Shown: positions 1-8,034 of the stretch, piece by piece | How positions within the stretch are numbered: position 1 is the first letter of the stretch | How the letters are laid out: the number at the start of each line of letters is the position of its first letter | Assembly (NCBI GenBank): GCA_002839605.1 | Contig: PGYK01000011.1 | Location: forward strand, 1 to 64,000 | DNA: 64,000 nt | Source of the DNA: Methanomicrobiales archaeon HGW-Methanomicrobiales-3 | GTDB lineage: Archaea; Halobacteriota; Methanomicrobia; Methanomicrobiales; Methanospirillaceae | Reading direction: 5' to 3' | Program-made: the position numbers and the translations under genes | The notes under the pieces: generated by a model | Seen by the model: the letters and a program-made list of their open reading frames with translations, nothing else | Databases searched by the model: none | Told to the model about the DNA's origin: nothing

Positions 1-111
1 AAATTCTCAATTATACTTCCGAGTTAGTTGATATCGTCCATTTGCTCGGACCGCCAGTTGAAAAATATTACTCGCTCAAAAATTAATGCCGAATGTCGGG
101 TTTATGTCTGA

Positions 112-636
112 ATGTTTTTATTAGGAAATATGGAATCTTCAGAATTTCTTTCACTTCTTCCTACAATACTTCTAGTTATATTGGGTTCAGGTTCAATTGT
201 GGCAATTTTTATTGAAAATCGATATAGGAAACTCCAAAGTCTTGAAGAAAAATTACGTGAAGAACGACAAAAAATTTACGTTAAAGTATTGGAACCATTT
301 TTTCTTTTATTTAAGAAACCCACTGATGATAAAGCACTATTTGAATTGATGAATTCAATTGCTTATCGACAAGCTACATTTGAACTTGCGCTCGTGGGTT
401 CCGATGAAGTGGTTCGAGCATTTGGAGATTTAATGCAACATTTTTACACTTCTGGAAATCCGAATAAATCTGATCCATCTGACATAGAACACTCAAAACA
501 AACCTTGCGCTTAACTGGAAAATTTTTACTAACCATTCGAAAAGATTTTGGGAACAAAGATACACGACTACGTGACATTGACATGTTAAGACATCTTATC
601 ACAGATTTGGAAAAATTTGAAAAATCACTTCCTTGA
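112..636 (+). CDS. Hypothetical membrane-anchored protein, AT-rich
   Basis: I do not recognise this 174-aa protein. Residues ~14-34 form one hydrophobic segment, followed by a charged helical stretch (about 40-55) and a mostly helical soluble part. This suggests a single-pass anchor with a cytoplasmic coiled domain. An internal ATG at 130 gives a form six residues shorter, and neither start has a convincing Shine-Dalgarno site. The gene and its flanks are far richer in A and T than the rest of the window, with AT-ending codons such as aaa, gaa and ttt. That composition suggests recent acquisition, possibly as part of a mobile or defence segment that continues to the left of the window. Confidence 0.6.
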   Translation: MFLLGNMESSEFLSLLPTILLVILGSGSIVAIFIENRYRKLQSLEEKLREERQKIYVKVLEPFFLLFKKPTDDKALFELMNSIAYRQATFELALVGSDEVVRAFGDLMQHFYTSGNPNKSDPSDIEHSKQTLRLTGKFLLTIRKDFGNKDTRLRDIDMLRHLITDLEKFEKSLP

Positions 637-700
637 ATTTTTTTTGCGTAAATCGTCACAATGAATTGTACATTTCCATCGGAATTTTCGCAGTCTATCA

Positions 701-1279
701 TTACTCTTTTCCCGCACTGATCGCGCACAACCCATGCCGGCAATCCCTGACCATAACTTCAGAAAAACCTGCACTTGCCAGTGCCGTGGTTACCTCTCCG
801 GCAGAATGGAATTTCGCATGCCGGAGGAATCGGCCAGCAGTCCCGGGTTCACGGATCGCAATCTCCCCGCCTTTTTCCATGAACGCTACGACAAGCCGGC
901 CCCCTGGCCGGAGAACACGGAACGCCTCAAGGAACGACCGGGCAATGTCATCCATAAAGCAGATAACGGTCATCATCAGGACACCATCAAATGTTCCGCC
1001 CCGGTACGGGAGGGACTCTCCCACGCCAAGGACGGGTTCCACCCCGCGGTCCCGGGCCATCGCGAGCAGCCGTATGGAGGGATCGAGACCGTGACGTATC
1101 CCGAGCCGGGATGCAAACCGGCCTGACCCGACACCGACTTCAAGCATTTGTTCCGTATCGGCAGGAATACTCCTTCGGATGAGATCGAGCTGCTCTGCGT
1201 AGACCTCGCTGTGAGCATCGAACCACCGGTCATAATCGTCAGCAAAACGCGAAAAGTCCCTGACAATGGCATCCATCAA
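701..1279 (-). CDS. Class I SAM-dependent methyltransferase
   Basis: A 192-aa protein with the SAM-binding motif I LEVGVGSGRFA at about residues 46-56, an acidic residue after strand 2 (GLDPS), and a post-motif block with VLRPGGRLVVAF near 125-136. This layout is typical of UbiE/type-11 methyltransferases. The substrate cannot be read from the sequence. Its start codon overlaps the stop of the upstream 125-aa gene (ATGA-type overlap), which in turn overlaps the cysteine desulfurase, so the three are probably translated from one message. The context suggests a sulfur- or metalloid-linked methyl transfer, but that is inference. Confidence 0.8.
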   Translation of the reverse strand: MMDAIVRDFSRFADDYDRWFDAHSEVYAEQLDLIRRSIPADTEQMLEVGVGSGRFASRLGIRHGLDPSIRLLAMARDRGVEPVLGVGESLPYRGGTFDGVLMMTVICFMDDIARSFLEAFRVLRPGGRLVVAFMEKGGEIAIREPGTAGRFLRHAKFHSAGEVTTALASAGFSEVMVRDCRHGLCAISAGKE

Positions 1280-1653
1280 TCGGTTCCTGGCGGGGATATC
1301 CGTATCATCATCTTCTCACGGATCGCTGTATAGATTCCCCGCATTTTACCCACACCGTCATCACTTTCACGGAAATAAAAGAGGAGGAGGTGGAAGTAGT
1401 CGGCAAGCAGGTCGGCATTCTCCTTCCGGTAACGCACTTCAACGCTGGCATCTCCCACAAAACCTTTCACTGAGATGAAGTGCTCCTGCTCGAACGAGAA
1501 GTACGGGCGCTTCATGTGGGGGTACTGCTTCACCGTGCCAAAGGATTCAAGGAACCGGAGAAACTCTTCTGTGAGCGGTTCGTCAAGAACAAACTCCTTC
1601 ATGAGCGAGCCATCAACGCAGACTTTGGTCTGTACGGATTTAACGATCCGCAC
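1276..1653 (-). CDS. Conserved hypothetical protein coupled to cysteine desulfurase
   Basis: A 125-aa protein that probably starts at GTG 1653. That start follows a strong ribosome site (GGGAGGTG, about 8 nt upstream) lying inside the end of the cysteine desulfurase gene, giving a 14-nt overlap. A longer open frame extends further upstream, but it only covers the desulfurase in another frame. The protein is small, mixed alpha/beta, with the patterns KVCVDGSLMKEFVLDE and KRPYFSFEQEHF. I do not recognise a family. Tight coupling to the desulfurase upstream and a methyltransferase downstream suggests it assists sulfur transfer from the desulfurase. This is inference from position only. Confidence 0.75.
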   Translation of the reverse strand: MRIVKSVQTKVCVDGSLMKEFVLDEPLTEEFLRFLESFGTVKQYPHMKRPYFSFEQEHFISVKGFVGDASVEVRYRKENADLLADYFHLLLFYFRESDDGVGKMRGIYTAIREKMMIRISPPGTD

Positions 1654-2833
1654 CTGCTGCCACCTCCCGTATCGCTTTGGCCGCCGTGATGCACTCTTCC
1701 GGGGTATTGAGATGGGAGAAACTGATGCGGACACACCCCTTACCCCCATCGATCCGCTGGTGGACGAGGGGGGCGCAGTGGAGGCCCGTACGGGTGACGA
1801 TACCGTACGCTTTTGCCAGGATGTAGCCGACCTCGTCATTATCCATATTCCTGATGTTGAAGGAGATCACCGGGAGATCGGGATTCTGGTTATAAAGGAT
1901 GATATTCGGATCTTTGGTGAGCTTTCCGACCATACGCGAGATCAGGCTCCTGCATTTATTGCTGATTACATCCTGTCCCTCGCGTTCGATGTAGCGGATG
2001 CCGGCAAGGAGCGAAGCAATGCCAGGGTAATTCGGTGTACCGGCCTCGAATTTCTGCGGCATATCATGCGGGTGAACAAGGGTGCGGGAATCCTTACCCG
2101 TACCTCCCTGCCTTATTGGCACGACCGCTTCAGGATCCTGAATGTAGAACCCCCCGATTCCAGGGAGCCCGAAGAGCGCCTTGTGCCCGGTAAAGACGAA
2201 TGCACCTGCAAGGATCTCCGACAGGTTAATCGGGATCTGACCTGCTGTCTGGGCTCCGTCGATGATGAGAAAGATGTCGTTTGATGCACAGTATTCCGCG
2301 ATAGGTCGTATGTGCTGTAAGGAGCCGAGCACATTGCTTCCGTGAGTCATCACAACAAGGCGGGTATCGGGCTGTATGCATTTTTTGATCTCCGGCAGGG
2401 AGACGCGGCAGTCCTCGAATGGGACTATTGAAAGTGAGAGATGCCCTTCCTCCTGAAGAGTATGCAGGGGGCGCAGGACAGAGTTGTGCTCCAGCTCTGT
2501 TGTGATTGCATGGAACGGGGGTTTTTGTTTTTTGGTAAATCCGTGGATGAGGAGATTGAGGGAATCCGTTGCGCTCTGCGTGAAAATGAAATGTTCCGGC
2601 TCTTCTGCGTTGAAAAACCCCGCAAGTGCATCCCGGGTTACTGAAGGGTAATCCGTTGCTCCTCCGGCAGTCGAACGCCCCTGTTCGAAGAAGGGGGCAT
2701 CCAGGCACCGAGCAACTTCCGCAAGAACTTCCGGTGGTTTAGGCCAGCTAGTCGCCGCATTGTTGAGGTAGATTAGCGGGGGTTCGCCCGCCGGGTGCTC
2801 AGCCATGATACCGTGTTGGTTCTGGTCGGACAT
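1640..2833 (-). CDS. Cysteine desulfurase-like class V aminotransferase (PLP)
   Basis: A 397-aa fold-type I PLP enzyme. The expected features are visible in order: YLNNAATSWPKPP at the N-terminus, ELEHNSVLRP (His that stacks on PLP), DGAQTAGQ (PLP-N1 aspartate), FTGHKALFG (Schiff-base lysine) and a C-terminal GLHCAP loop. The loop cysteine sits where SufS/CsdA-type desulfurases carry their persulfide cysteine. The enzyme would remove sulfur from cysteine and pass it to an acceptor. It is the first gene of a three-gene minus-strand unit and is preceded by a palindrome-rich region. A selenocysteine-lyase or cysteate-type activity cannot be excluded. Confidence 0.88.
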   Translation of the reverse strand: MSDQNQHGIMAEHPAGEPPLIYLNNAATSWPKPPEVLAEVARCLDAPFFEQGRSTAGGATDYPSVTRDALAGFFNAEEPEHFIFTQSATDSLNLLIHGFTKKQKPPFHAITTELEHNSVLRPLHTLQEEGHLSLSIVPFEDCRVSLPEIKKCIQPDTRLVVMTHGSNVLGSLQHIRPIAEYCASNDIFLIIDGAQTAGQIPINLSEILAGAFVFTGHKALFGLPGIGGFYIQDPEAVVPIRQGGTGKDSRTLVHPHDMPQKFEAGTPNYPGIASLLAGIRYIEREGQDVISNKCRSLISRMVGKLTKDPNIILYNQNPDLPVISFNIRNMDNDEVGYILAKAYGIVTRTGLHCAPLVHQRIDGGKGCVRISFSHLNTPEECITAAKAIREVAAGADR

Positions 2834-3084
2834 GGTTCTTTCGAATTCGAAGATATGAGCGGCGCGAGAATCGAGAAGGAGAAGAACGCATCAGCGTTCT
2901 TCGAGTTTCGACAGGTTCGAAGTCTTCGAGGTTTTGAGGGGTCACTCCGACGTCGAACACCAGCGGATTCGAAGAAATTCTTCGAATTTCTTCTCTTCCT
3001 CGACCTTCTTATGAAGGTCTTGGACCATACGGAACCACAAGTACGAAAATCCAAAAAAAGATTGCCTACTGTCAGGACTGTCAG
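2834..3084. other. Non-coding palindrome-rich region upstream of cysteine desulfurase
   Basis: No credible gene is present. Within ~150 bp there are four palindromes. They are a perfect 12-bp TTCGAATTCGAA at 2840-2851, a 9-bp stem with 4-nt loop at 2881-2902, TCGAAG-T-CTTCGA at 2917-2929, and 10-bp arms with a 1-nt spacer at 2967-2987. Three of the four contain TTCGAA or CTTCGA cores. The first lies directly in front of the desulfurase start codon, so the region probably carries regulatory sites or a structured leader. Confidence 0.6.
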
Positions 3085-3303
3085 TTATGCACCACTGACG
3101 GTGGGAATGTTCCTCTCAACGGTCTGCTTGTAGAGCCGTTCGGGGAACGTTGCATGGAAGATAGACGCATACATCGGGTATGGTACCGGAGAGTGGTACT
3201 TCGTTGTCTTGTCTGCAAATACCACAGCCATTGTGTGCGTTCCGATATCGTACCCCAGCTCACGAATACCGTGAGATACGTACCTGTCCCAGACCATGTT
3301 CAT
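3085..3303 (-). CDS. KTSC-domain-like small protein
   Basis: A 72-aa protein. The start at 3303 is chosen because AAGGAGA lies about 9 nt upstream; the frame is open for 15 codons further. The pattern IRELGYD..THTMAVVFAD, then PVPYPMYASIF, then FPERLYKQTV fits the compact KTSC fold: a strand-rich start, then a 'VP..VY..L..A' helix. KTSC is named from lysyl-tRNA synthetase C-terminal regions and is often a stand-alone domain of unknown, possibly RNA- or partner-binding, role. It lies between the small sulfite-reductase-like gene and the desulfurase operon. Function unknown. Confidence 0.7.
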   Translation of the reverse strand: MNMVWDRYVSHGIRELGYDIGTHTMAVVFADKTTKYHSPVPYPMYASIFHATFPERLYKQTVERNIPTVSGA

Positions 3304-3422
3304 GGTTTGATCTCTCCTTTGGCACCCCATGAGTGCCATACGCGGCAATAGAACACAAGATATGTTAAAAGTATCTCCCGTTTGAGGATTGAAAAAGAAC
3401 GGATTATTAAGATAAACCCGGT

Positions 3423-4298
3423 TTAACCATGGATCATCCTTGTTATGGTCTTCTTGAAGTCATCAAACCCGATATCATCCAGCTGTTCGGGGAGCATCGA
3501 GTCCATGGATGCCTGCCGGTAGATCCAGTAGATGACCTTGTCAACAACATTGATTACTTCCTCCGGTGTTTTTACATCGATCAGGTGCCGGCCCATCTTC
3601 GGGTGCCGGCCGCGGTGACCGCCGACTGTTATGCGGTATTCCGGAGGTGTGCCCCGGATAAGGTGGAAAGGACAGGGCATGATACAGAACCCGCATTCCA
3701 TACATTTCGGTTCATGGAGAACGATGATGCCATCCTGGACCTCGATTGCATTTTCACGGCAGTAGTGGACGCAGGTACCACAGCCGGTGCAGAGCCCGGG
3801 ATCGCGGATCGGCCTCTGGATACCGGTAATCCCGATCTCGTTGAGCCGCTCACTCTCGCACCCGTTCGGGCATGACGATATCGCAATCCGGACTTTTACC
3901 GGCAAATCTTTTCCAAAGAACCGCTTATCGATCTCCTGTGCAAGTCCTACGCTGTCGATGATCCCGAACTTGCAGTTGCGGGTACCGAGGCAGGCAGTGA
4001 CATTGACAACCTCCTGCCGCTCGGCACCCAGAGGGGTACCATTCTTCTCAAGTTCGCCAAGGAGCCCTTCGAGTCGTGACGGGTCCACATGCGGGAACTC
4101 CATGGTCTGGCGGGTAGTGAGATGGATATTCTCAATCCCATACCGGGCGGCAATCTCCCCTACTTCCTTCATCTGGGCCGGCGTGATCATCCCGGCCGGC
4201 ATCCGGAGGCGGACGATGCAGAAGTCGGGGTCGCGTTCGGTGATTATCCCGCCTTTGGAAAACAGGTCCTGGTTTATCGGTCTGCGCTGGCGTGCCAT
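3423..4298 (-). CDS. Small siroheme sulfite/nitrite reductase-like protein with two [4Fe-4S] ferredoxin motifs
   Basis: A 291-aa protein of the dissimilatory-sulfite-reductase-like (Dsr-LP) group common in methanogens. The nitrite/sulfite reductase ferredoxin-like half-domain is at ~20-90. Siroheme-[4Fe-4S] ligands follow as C103, C109 (TACLGTRNC) and C143, C147 (SSCPNGC). A two-cluster ferredoxin insert is at C170-C180 and C199-C209. It is much shorter than true sulfite reductases because one of the two repeats is missing. Electron transfer to a small sulfur oxyanion is plausible, but the substrate of this group is not settled. Its neighbours are a KTSC protein and, across a divergent promoter region, sulfur-transport genes. 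Confidence 0.88.
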   Translation of the reverse strand: MARQRRPINQDLFSKGGIITERDPDFCIVRLRMPAGMITPAQMKEVGEIAARYGIENIHLTTRQTMEFPHVDPSRLEGLLGELEKNGTPLGAERQEVVNVTACLGTRNCKFGIIDSVGLAQEIDKRFFGKDLPVKVRIAISSCPNGCESERLNEIGITGIQRPIRDPGLCTGCGTCVHYCRENAIEVQDGIIVLHEPKCMECGFCIMPCPFHLIRGTPPEYRITVGGHRGRHPKMGRHLIDVKTPEEVINVVDKVIYWIYRQASMDSMLPEQLDDIGFDDFKKTITRMIHG

Positions 4299-4382
4299 AG
4301 CATCAATCTATGGGAAGTGTTAACGGATAGATATTATCTCTGTGCTAAGCATTATACAATTCACTTACCAATACTGTACGTA

Positions 4383-4955
4383 ATGACGCAGAAGTCCGAG
4401 TACATGGAGGCCTTCTTCGGGGTGGAACTCAACATAAAGTTCGAGGACATCATCACCGAACTGAAAAATACCGAGGCTGACCTCAAAGAACTCTCCCAGG
4501 AGATAGGGAAACTGGATAAAGACCAGTTGTCAGCTGAACAAAAAACAACCCTGATCAAAGAGTGCCGGGCCATTGCCTACGAGAATGCCCAGACTATCAA
4601 GGATTCCCGGACGTTTCTTGAATTTTACCTCAAATCAGACAAGAACTCCACCCACATCATCCTCGAACGGGATGCCTACATGAAAATTTATCAGGTTTTC
4701 AAATGGGACGGTGCAGATGTACGGGACCTGAAGCGCTGGATCAAAGAGCTCAAAGAGATCTGCGAGAAGATCGGTCTCAACATCCGGGACCTGCTCAATT
4801 TCAGGGCCCTTACCGCCCAACCCGTACCGGAAGAACTTGCAAAGTTTCCCGTTTATGCCCTTGACAAGCAGGGCTATTGCCTCACCGGACCTGCGTTCGA
4901 CATGGTCATGCATATCGATGAAGTGCGGGAAGAGATTGCAGAAAACTCAACCTGA
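4383..4955 (+). CDS. Conserved hypothetical helical protein
   Basis: A 190-aa soluble, highly charged protein that I do not recognise. Residues ~20-60 (EDIITELKNTEADLKEL onward) have heptad-like spacing and look coiled-coil. The middle contains WDGADVRDLKRWIKELKEICEKIG, another amphipathic helix. The start at ATG 4383 lacks a Shine-Dalgarno site, and ATG 4404 is an alternative. It lies divergently from the sulfite-reductase-like gene and ahead of the YeeE/YedE operon. No catalytic or metal motif is visible. Confidence 0.75.
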   Translation: MTQKSEYMEAFFGVELNIKFEDIITELKNTEADLKELSQEIGKLDKDQLSAEQKTTLIKECRAIAYENAQTIKDSRTFLEFYLKSDKNSTHIILERDAYMKIYQVFKWDGADVRDLKRWIKELKEICEKIGLNIRDLLNFRALTAQPVPEELAKFPVYALDKQGYCLTGPAFDMVMHIDEVREEIAENST

Positions 4956-5159
4956 TTACTTGTTCATCCACCCCAATCTGACCATTTTTTTAAACCTTTT
5001 TTCTGCCGGGTCTCTGACCTGTTTTTACTATTTCGGAAAGATATGATCTGCGTGCAGGTCATCCTATTTGAAAAAGAAGAGCGAGCATATTAATAATTTA
5101 ACCTTAACATTCAAATTTGTTTCAGTAAATTTATTTACCATCATCCAAAATGTATGATC

Positions 5160-5693
5160 ATGGAAAAAATTCGGGTAAAAACCGAAGAGAACGCGTTGTG
5201 CATAGACACCCTTGCACGGAACCCGCTGTATGTCGGGCTCGCGATCGGTATCCTTGCAGCAATTGTACAGCTTTTACTGATCAGTGCCGGAGGGCCGGAG
5301 GCGTACGGCTTCTGCGTTGCCTGCCACACCCGGGACCTTGTTAATATCGGGGTGAACGATGTTACCGGCATGAAACTTGCCGCTGCCCCCATATCGCAGA
5401 ATGCCATCCTGCCGGTACTCACAGTACTCGGTGTCCTGATCGGGGCGTTCGTCTCGGCACGCTATTACCAGGAGTTCAAGACAAAATCAGGTAATGCACT
5501 TTCCTATATCTGGTACCTGCTGGGCGGGCTCCTCTTCATGATCTTTGCCCTCTTCATGGGCGGCTGCCCGTATCGCATGGGACTCCGGATCGGGTATGGC
5601 GATGTCGTAGCACTGATCGGTGTCATCGCGATCATCATCGGCGTCCTTGCCGGAATAAAAATTGCCACAGCAATTGCGGAACGTGAGGGATAA
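5160..5693 (+). CDS. YeeE/YedE-family sulfur (thiosulfate) transporter, first half
   Basis: A 177-aa membrane protein (an alternative start at 5154 adds two residues) with about four to five hydrophobic helices. YeeE/YedE signatures are visible: GFCVACHTRDL after the first helix and MGGCPYRMGLR in the last third. Conserved pore cysteines of this family relay thiosulfate in characterised YeeE (TsuA) proteins. Full-length bacterial YeeE is about twice as long, and here the second half is the next gene, 2 nt away. A TATA-like AAATTTATTTA at ~5133-5143 suggests a very short leader. Transport of another sulfur or selenium compound is possible. Confidence 0.87.
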   Translation: MEKIRVKTEENALCIDTLARNPLYVGLAIGILAAIVQLLLISAGGPEAYGFCVACHTRDLVNIGVNDVTGMKLAAAPISQNAILPVLTVLGVLIGAFVSARYYQEFKTKSGNALSYIWYLLGGLLFMIFALFMGGCPYRMGLRIGYGDVVALIGVIAIIIGVLAGIKIATAIAEREG

Positions 5694-5695
5694 CC

Positions 5696-6217
5696 ATGGC
5701 ACTTACAGGATTATTATCAAAAGACGTTGCAGTCATTGCCGTCCCCATCGTGACGCTCGTCCTCGGCCTCATCATCGGGTGGCTTGGTCAGCGGAGCGGG
5801 TTCTGCTCGATCGGCGGGTTCCGGGACTTCATCATGTTCAAACATACCCGGCTCCTGTTCGGGTTCCTCGCCCTGATCGGAGGGGCATTCATCGGGTATC
5901 TCGTCTTCAAACTGATCTTCCCTGCTGCCTTTGAAGGATTCTTCTGGGTTCTCGGGAAGGGACTCATGCCCGTTCCCGGTGCACCGGCGAGCCTGACGGT
6001 CACTGCATACATCGTACTTGCGATTGTCGGTGGGATTGCGGTTGGCCTTATCGGAGTACTTCTTGGAGGGTGTCCTCTCCGTCAGCTGGTCATGACATCT
6101 GAAGGAAATATCAAGTCGCTCTTCTTCGTGGTCGGGATGGCGATTGGATCTGTGGTTTACACAGCATGGGCATCTGGCCTGGCTGTCGCACTCCTGAAAG
6201 CAATGGGGATAGCATAA
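5696..6217 (+). CDS. YeeE/YedE-family sulfur transporter, second half
   Basis: A 173-aa membrane protein with about five hydrophobic segments and the paired YeeE motifs QRSGFCSIGGFRDF (about 36-49) and LLGGCPLRQLV (about 121-131). These cysteine-containing loops match those of the preceding gene, as expected for a pseudo-symmetric transporter encoded as two polypeptides. It starts 2 nt after the first half and is followed 16 nt later by tusA, so the three form one unit. In characterised systems YeeE passes thiosulfate to a TusA-family partner (YeeD), which fits this gene order. Confidence 0.87.
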   Translation: MALTGLLSKDVAVIAVPIVTLVLGLIIGWLGQRSGFCSIGGFRDFIMFKHTRLLFGFLALIGGAFIGYLVFKLIFPAAFEGFFWVLGKGLMPVPGAPASLTVTAYIVLAIVGGIAVGLIGVLLGGCPLRQLVMTSEGNIKSLFFVVGMAIGSVVYTAWASGLAVALLKAMGIA

Positions 6218-6233
6218 GGAAACTGGTGGAAAA

Positions 6234-6461
6234 ATGACAACAAAAAAAATTGACATAACAGGAAAAGTCTGTCCGTACTGCGTTCTTGCGGTGCAAAAAG
6301 AGTTACCGGCGATGAGAACATCCGATGAACTTGTGGTCATCTGTGATCACCCCTCGGCTGCAACAACCTCCATTCCCCAGTTCGCGGAAGAAAACGGCAT
6401 GGCGGTATCCAGCCGGAAGATCGAGTCCGGGTTATGGGAGATAGTACTCACAAAAAAGTAA
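6234..6461 (+). CDS. TusA/SirA/YedF-family sulfur carrier
   Basis: A 75-aa protein with the family signature near the N-terminus, GKVCPYCVLAVQKEL. C13 is the persulfide-carrying cysteine of the CPxx motif, and a second cysteine is at C16. The rest follows the beta-alpha-beta-alpha-beta-beta TusA fold, with a DHPSAATTSIPQFAEENG segment. It probably accepts sulfur imported by the two YeeE-like proteins immediately upstream and hands it to the DsrE-like protein downstream. Family membership is firm; the relay order is inferred from gene order. Confidence 0.9.
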   Translation: MTTKKIDITGKVCPYCVLAVQKELPAMRTSDELVVICDHPSAATTSIPQFAEENGMAVSSRKIESGLWEIVLTKK

Positions 6462-6526
6462 CCCTGATTGATTAACATACTGGATTTATTACAACATCTT
6501 TCAAATCTATACCAAGGAAAGACGGC

Positions 6527-7771
6527 ATGAGCTCCCATTTTTTTCTCCTTGAAGACACAATAAGCCCCGAGCGACTCAGCTGGATTGAAGAATGCCTCAA
6601 GTTCTTCTTTGTCAAACTCAACCCGGAGAACCTGTTACATTCCACAAAGAACCGGGATACCATCTTCTCCCTATTTCTCACCGGGGATTCCCTTTACAGC
6701 CTCCAGAATCCCGAGACCCAGCAGATCTGGGAGATTATCCTCTCGATGCCATCGGTAAAACTCGTTTGCGACAGCCAGGAACTTGCCCTCAGGGGCATAT
6801 CGGTTGAACGCTTGCGAATGAAGAATCCCGACCAGGTTATCATCCACAACAGCATTGCGCTTAATGGCCAGCCTTCATTCTGGAAGGATGTCATGAAGCA
6901 GGCCCGGCAGCATGAGCAGCCGGTGCCGAGCCTGGTCGGTTACCTCCACCTCACCTCCCCATACATGCATCGCTCCTCCAATGCTATGCTTGACTGCCTC
7001 CATGCCGTGCTGGAATGCCACGCATCGATTGACCTTTACTGTTATCTGGATGGCGTCCATGTGGGGCACCTTGGCCAGAAACCCTCAGAGTTCGATAATA
7101 TTGGCGAGGGATTGACCGAACTCTCTGAGAAAGCGGCAAAACGGGGCCTGCAGTGCCAGATGCTTGCCTGTGGACGGTGTGCGGCTGCGAGGGGATACAG
7201 CACATGGGACGACGGAAAGGGGGTTGTGGTTTCGACCTGTGCGATCAAGCCGCTCCGTATCCGCAATCTCAATGAAACGATCGACCAGTTCCGGCGCAAT
7301 CATATCATACTTGCCGGTAACTGCGCATCGATCCAGCTCAAGAAAGACGGAATGCGGGCAACCTTCAGTGTCCTTGATAACGAACGCTCTCCCCCGCTCA
7401 CCATACTTATCACCAGTCATCCCTATGGAACAGAATCAGCCTTTGGGGGGATCTCGCTTGCAATCGCAGCAGCGTCACAGGGGATCCTGACCCGGGTTAT
7501 CTTTATCGAGGACGGGGTCTTTTCACTGACGGGAAACCACCGGCTCGATAAACCGTCGCCGCTCTTCAACATGCAGGAAGTGATCGATGCCGTATCCGGT
7601 TCCGAGAACCTCCAGATCTTCTGTTTCACACCATCTCTGCAAAAACGGGGACTTACCAAAAATGCAAAGCTCAATGGAGTGCTTGACATCGGGATTGCGG
7701 ATTTTGGGAATCTCCTCTTCTATTCTCCCAACGGGGTTGCAGCCAACCACCAGAGGGTGCTCTTCTTCTGA
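6527..7771 (+). CDS. Triple DsrE-like sulfur-relay protein
   Basis: A 414-aa protein made of three consecutive DsrE/DsrF/DsrH-like units. Unit 1 (~5-115) ends with KLVCDSQELALRGIS (C81). Unit 2 (~135-265) has LHAVLECHASIDLYCYLDGVHVG and LQCQMLACGRCAAARGY (C210, C215, C218). Unit 3 (~288-400) has LTILITSHPYGTESAFGGISLA, the classic DsrE first strand and helix, and a late IFCFTPSLQKRG (C366). DsrE-type proteins carry persulfides on a conserved cysteine and usually work as hexamers of ~12-kDa subunits, so a single triple-unit chain is unusual. It sits between tusA and a TusA-like gene, consistent with a sulfur relay. The domain limits are my reading by eye. Confidence 0.78.
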   Translation: MSSHFFLLEDTISPERLSWIEECLKFFFVKLNPENLLHSTKNRDTIFSLFLTGDSLYSLQNPETQQIWEIILSMPSVKLVCDSQELALRGISVERLRMKNPDQVIIHNSIALNGQPSFWKDVMKQARQHEQPVPSLVGYLHLTSPYMHRSSNAMLDCLHAVLECHASIDLYCYLDGVHVGHLGQKPSEFDNIGEGLTELSEKAAKRGLQCQMLACGRCAAARGYSTWDDGKGVVVSTCAIKPLRIRNLNETIDQFRRNHIILAGNCASIQLKKDGMRATFSVLDNERSPPLTILITSHPYGTESAFGGISLAIAAASQGILTRVIFIEDGVFSLTGNHRLDKPSPLFNMQEVIDAVSGSENLQIFCFTPSLQKRGLTKNAKLNGVLDIGIADFGNLLFYSPNGVAANHQRVLFF

Positions 7772-7785
7772 TGCGGTGAGCGAAC

Positions 7786-8034
7786 ATGTCTGTCGATACC
7801 AGCACAATACCGGATTTTTCCGACCTGACCTGCACGAACCTGATGATACGCCTGAAGATGCTTCTCAAAAAAGTCCCTGATGGAACACCGGTGGAATGCA
7901 TTGTCCGCCGGGACCAGCGGGACACGATTGATGTGCCGTTCTCACGCACAGGATATGAGGTGAAGATCCGCAAGGTCGACACGAACCGGTTCCGTGTTAC
8001 CCTGAAGAAGAAAACGCAGAACCTGAACGACTGA
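7786..8034 (+). CDS. TusA-like protein with altered CPxx motif
   Basis: An 82-aa protein with TusA-fold spacing: DFSDLTCTNLMIRLKMLLKKVPDGTPVECIV, then a central turn, then GYEVKIRKVD and a final strand. The conserved cysteine is kept (C16), but the following proline is replaced by threonine (LTCTN instead of CPxP). The proline normally caps the helix and tunes the cysteine, so this may be a modified carrier or scaffold. It starts 14 nt after the triple-DsrE gene, so the two are very likely co-transcribed. (The longer motif quoted here is a pattern spanning residues 10-40.). Confidence 0.72.
   Translation: MSVDTSTIPDFSDLTCTNLMIRLKMLLKKVPDGTPVECIVRRDQRDTIDVPFSRTGYEVKIRKVDTNRFRVTLKKKTQNLND

Noticed and set aside
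2795-3133. 112-codon frame in the gap upstream of the desulfurase
   Set aside because: It runs through the palindromes, has no ribosome site, and its composition is driven by TTCGAA-type repeats.
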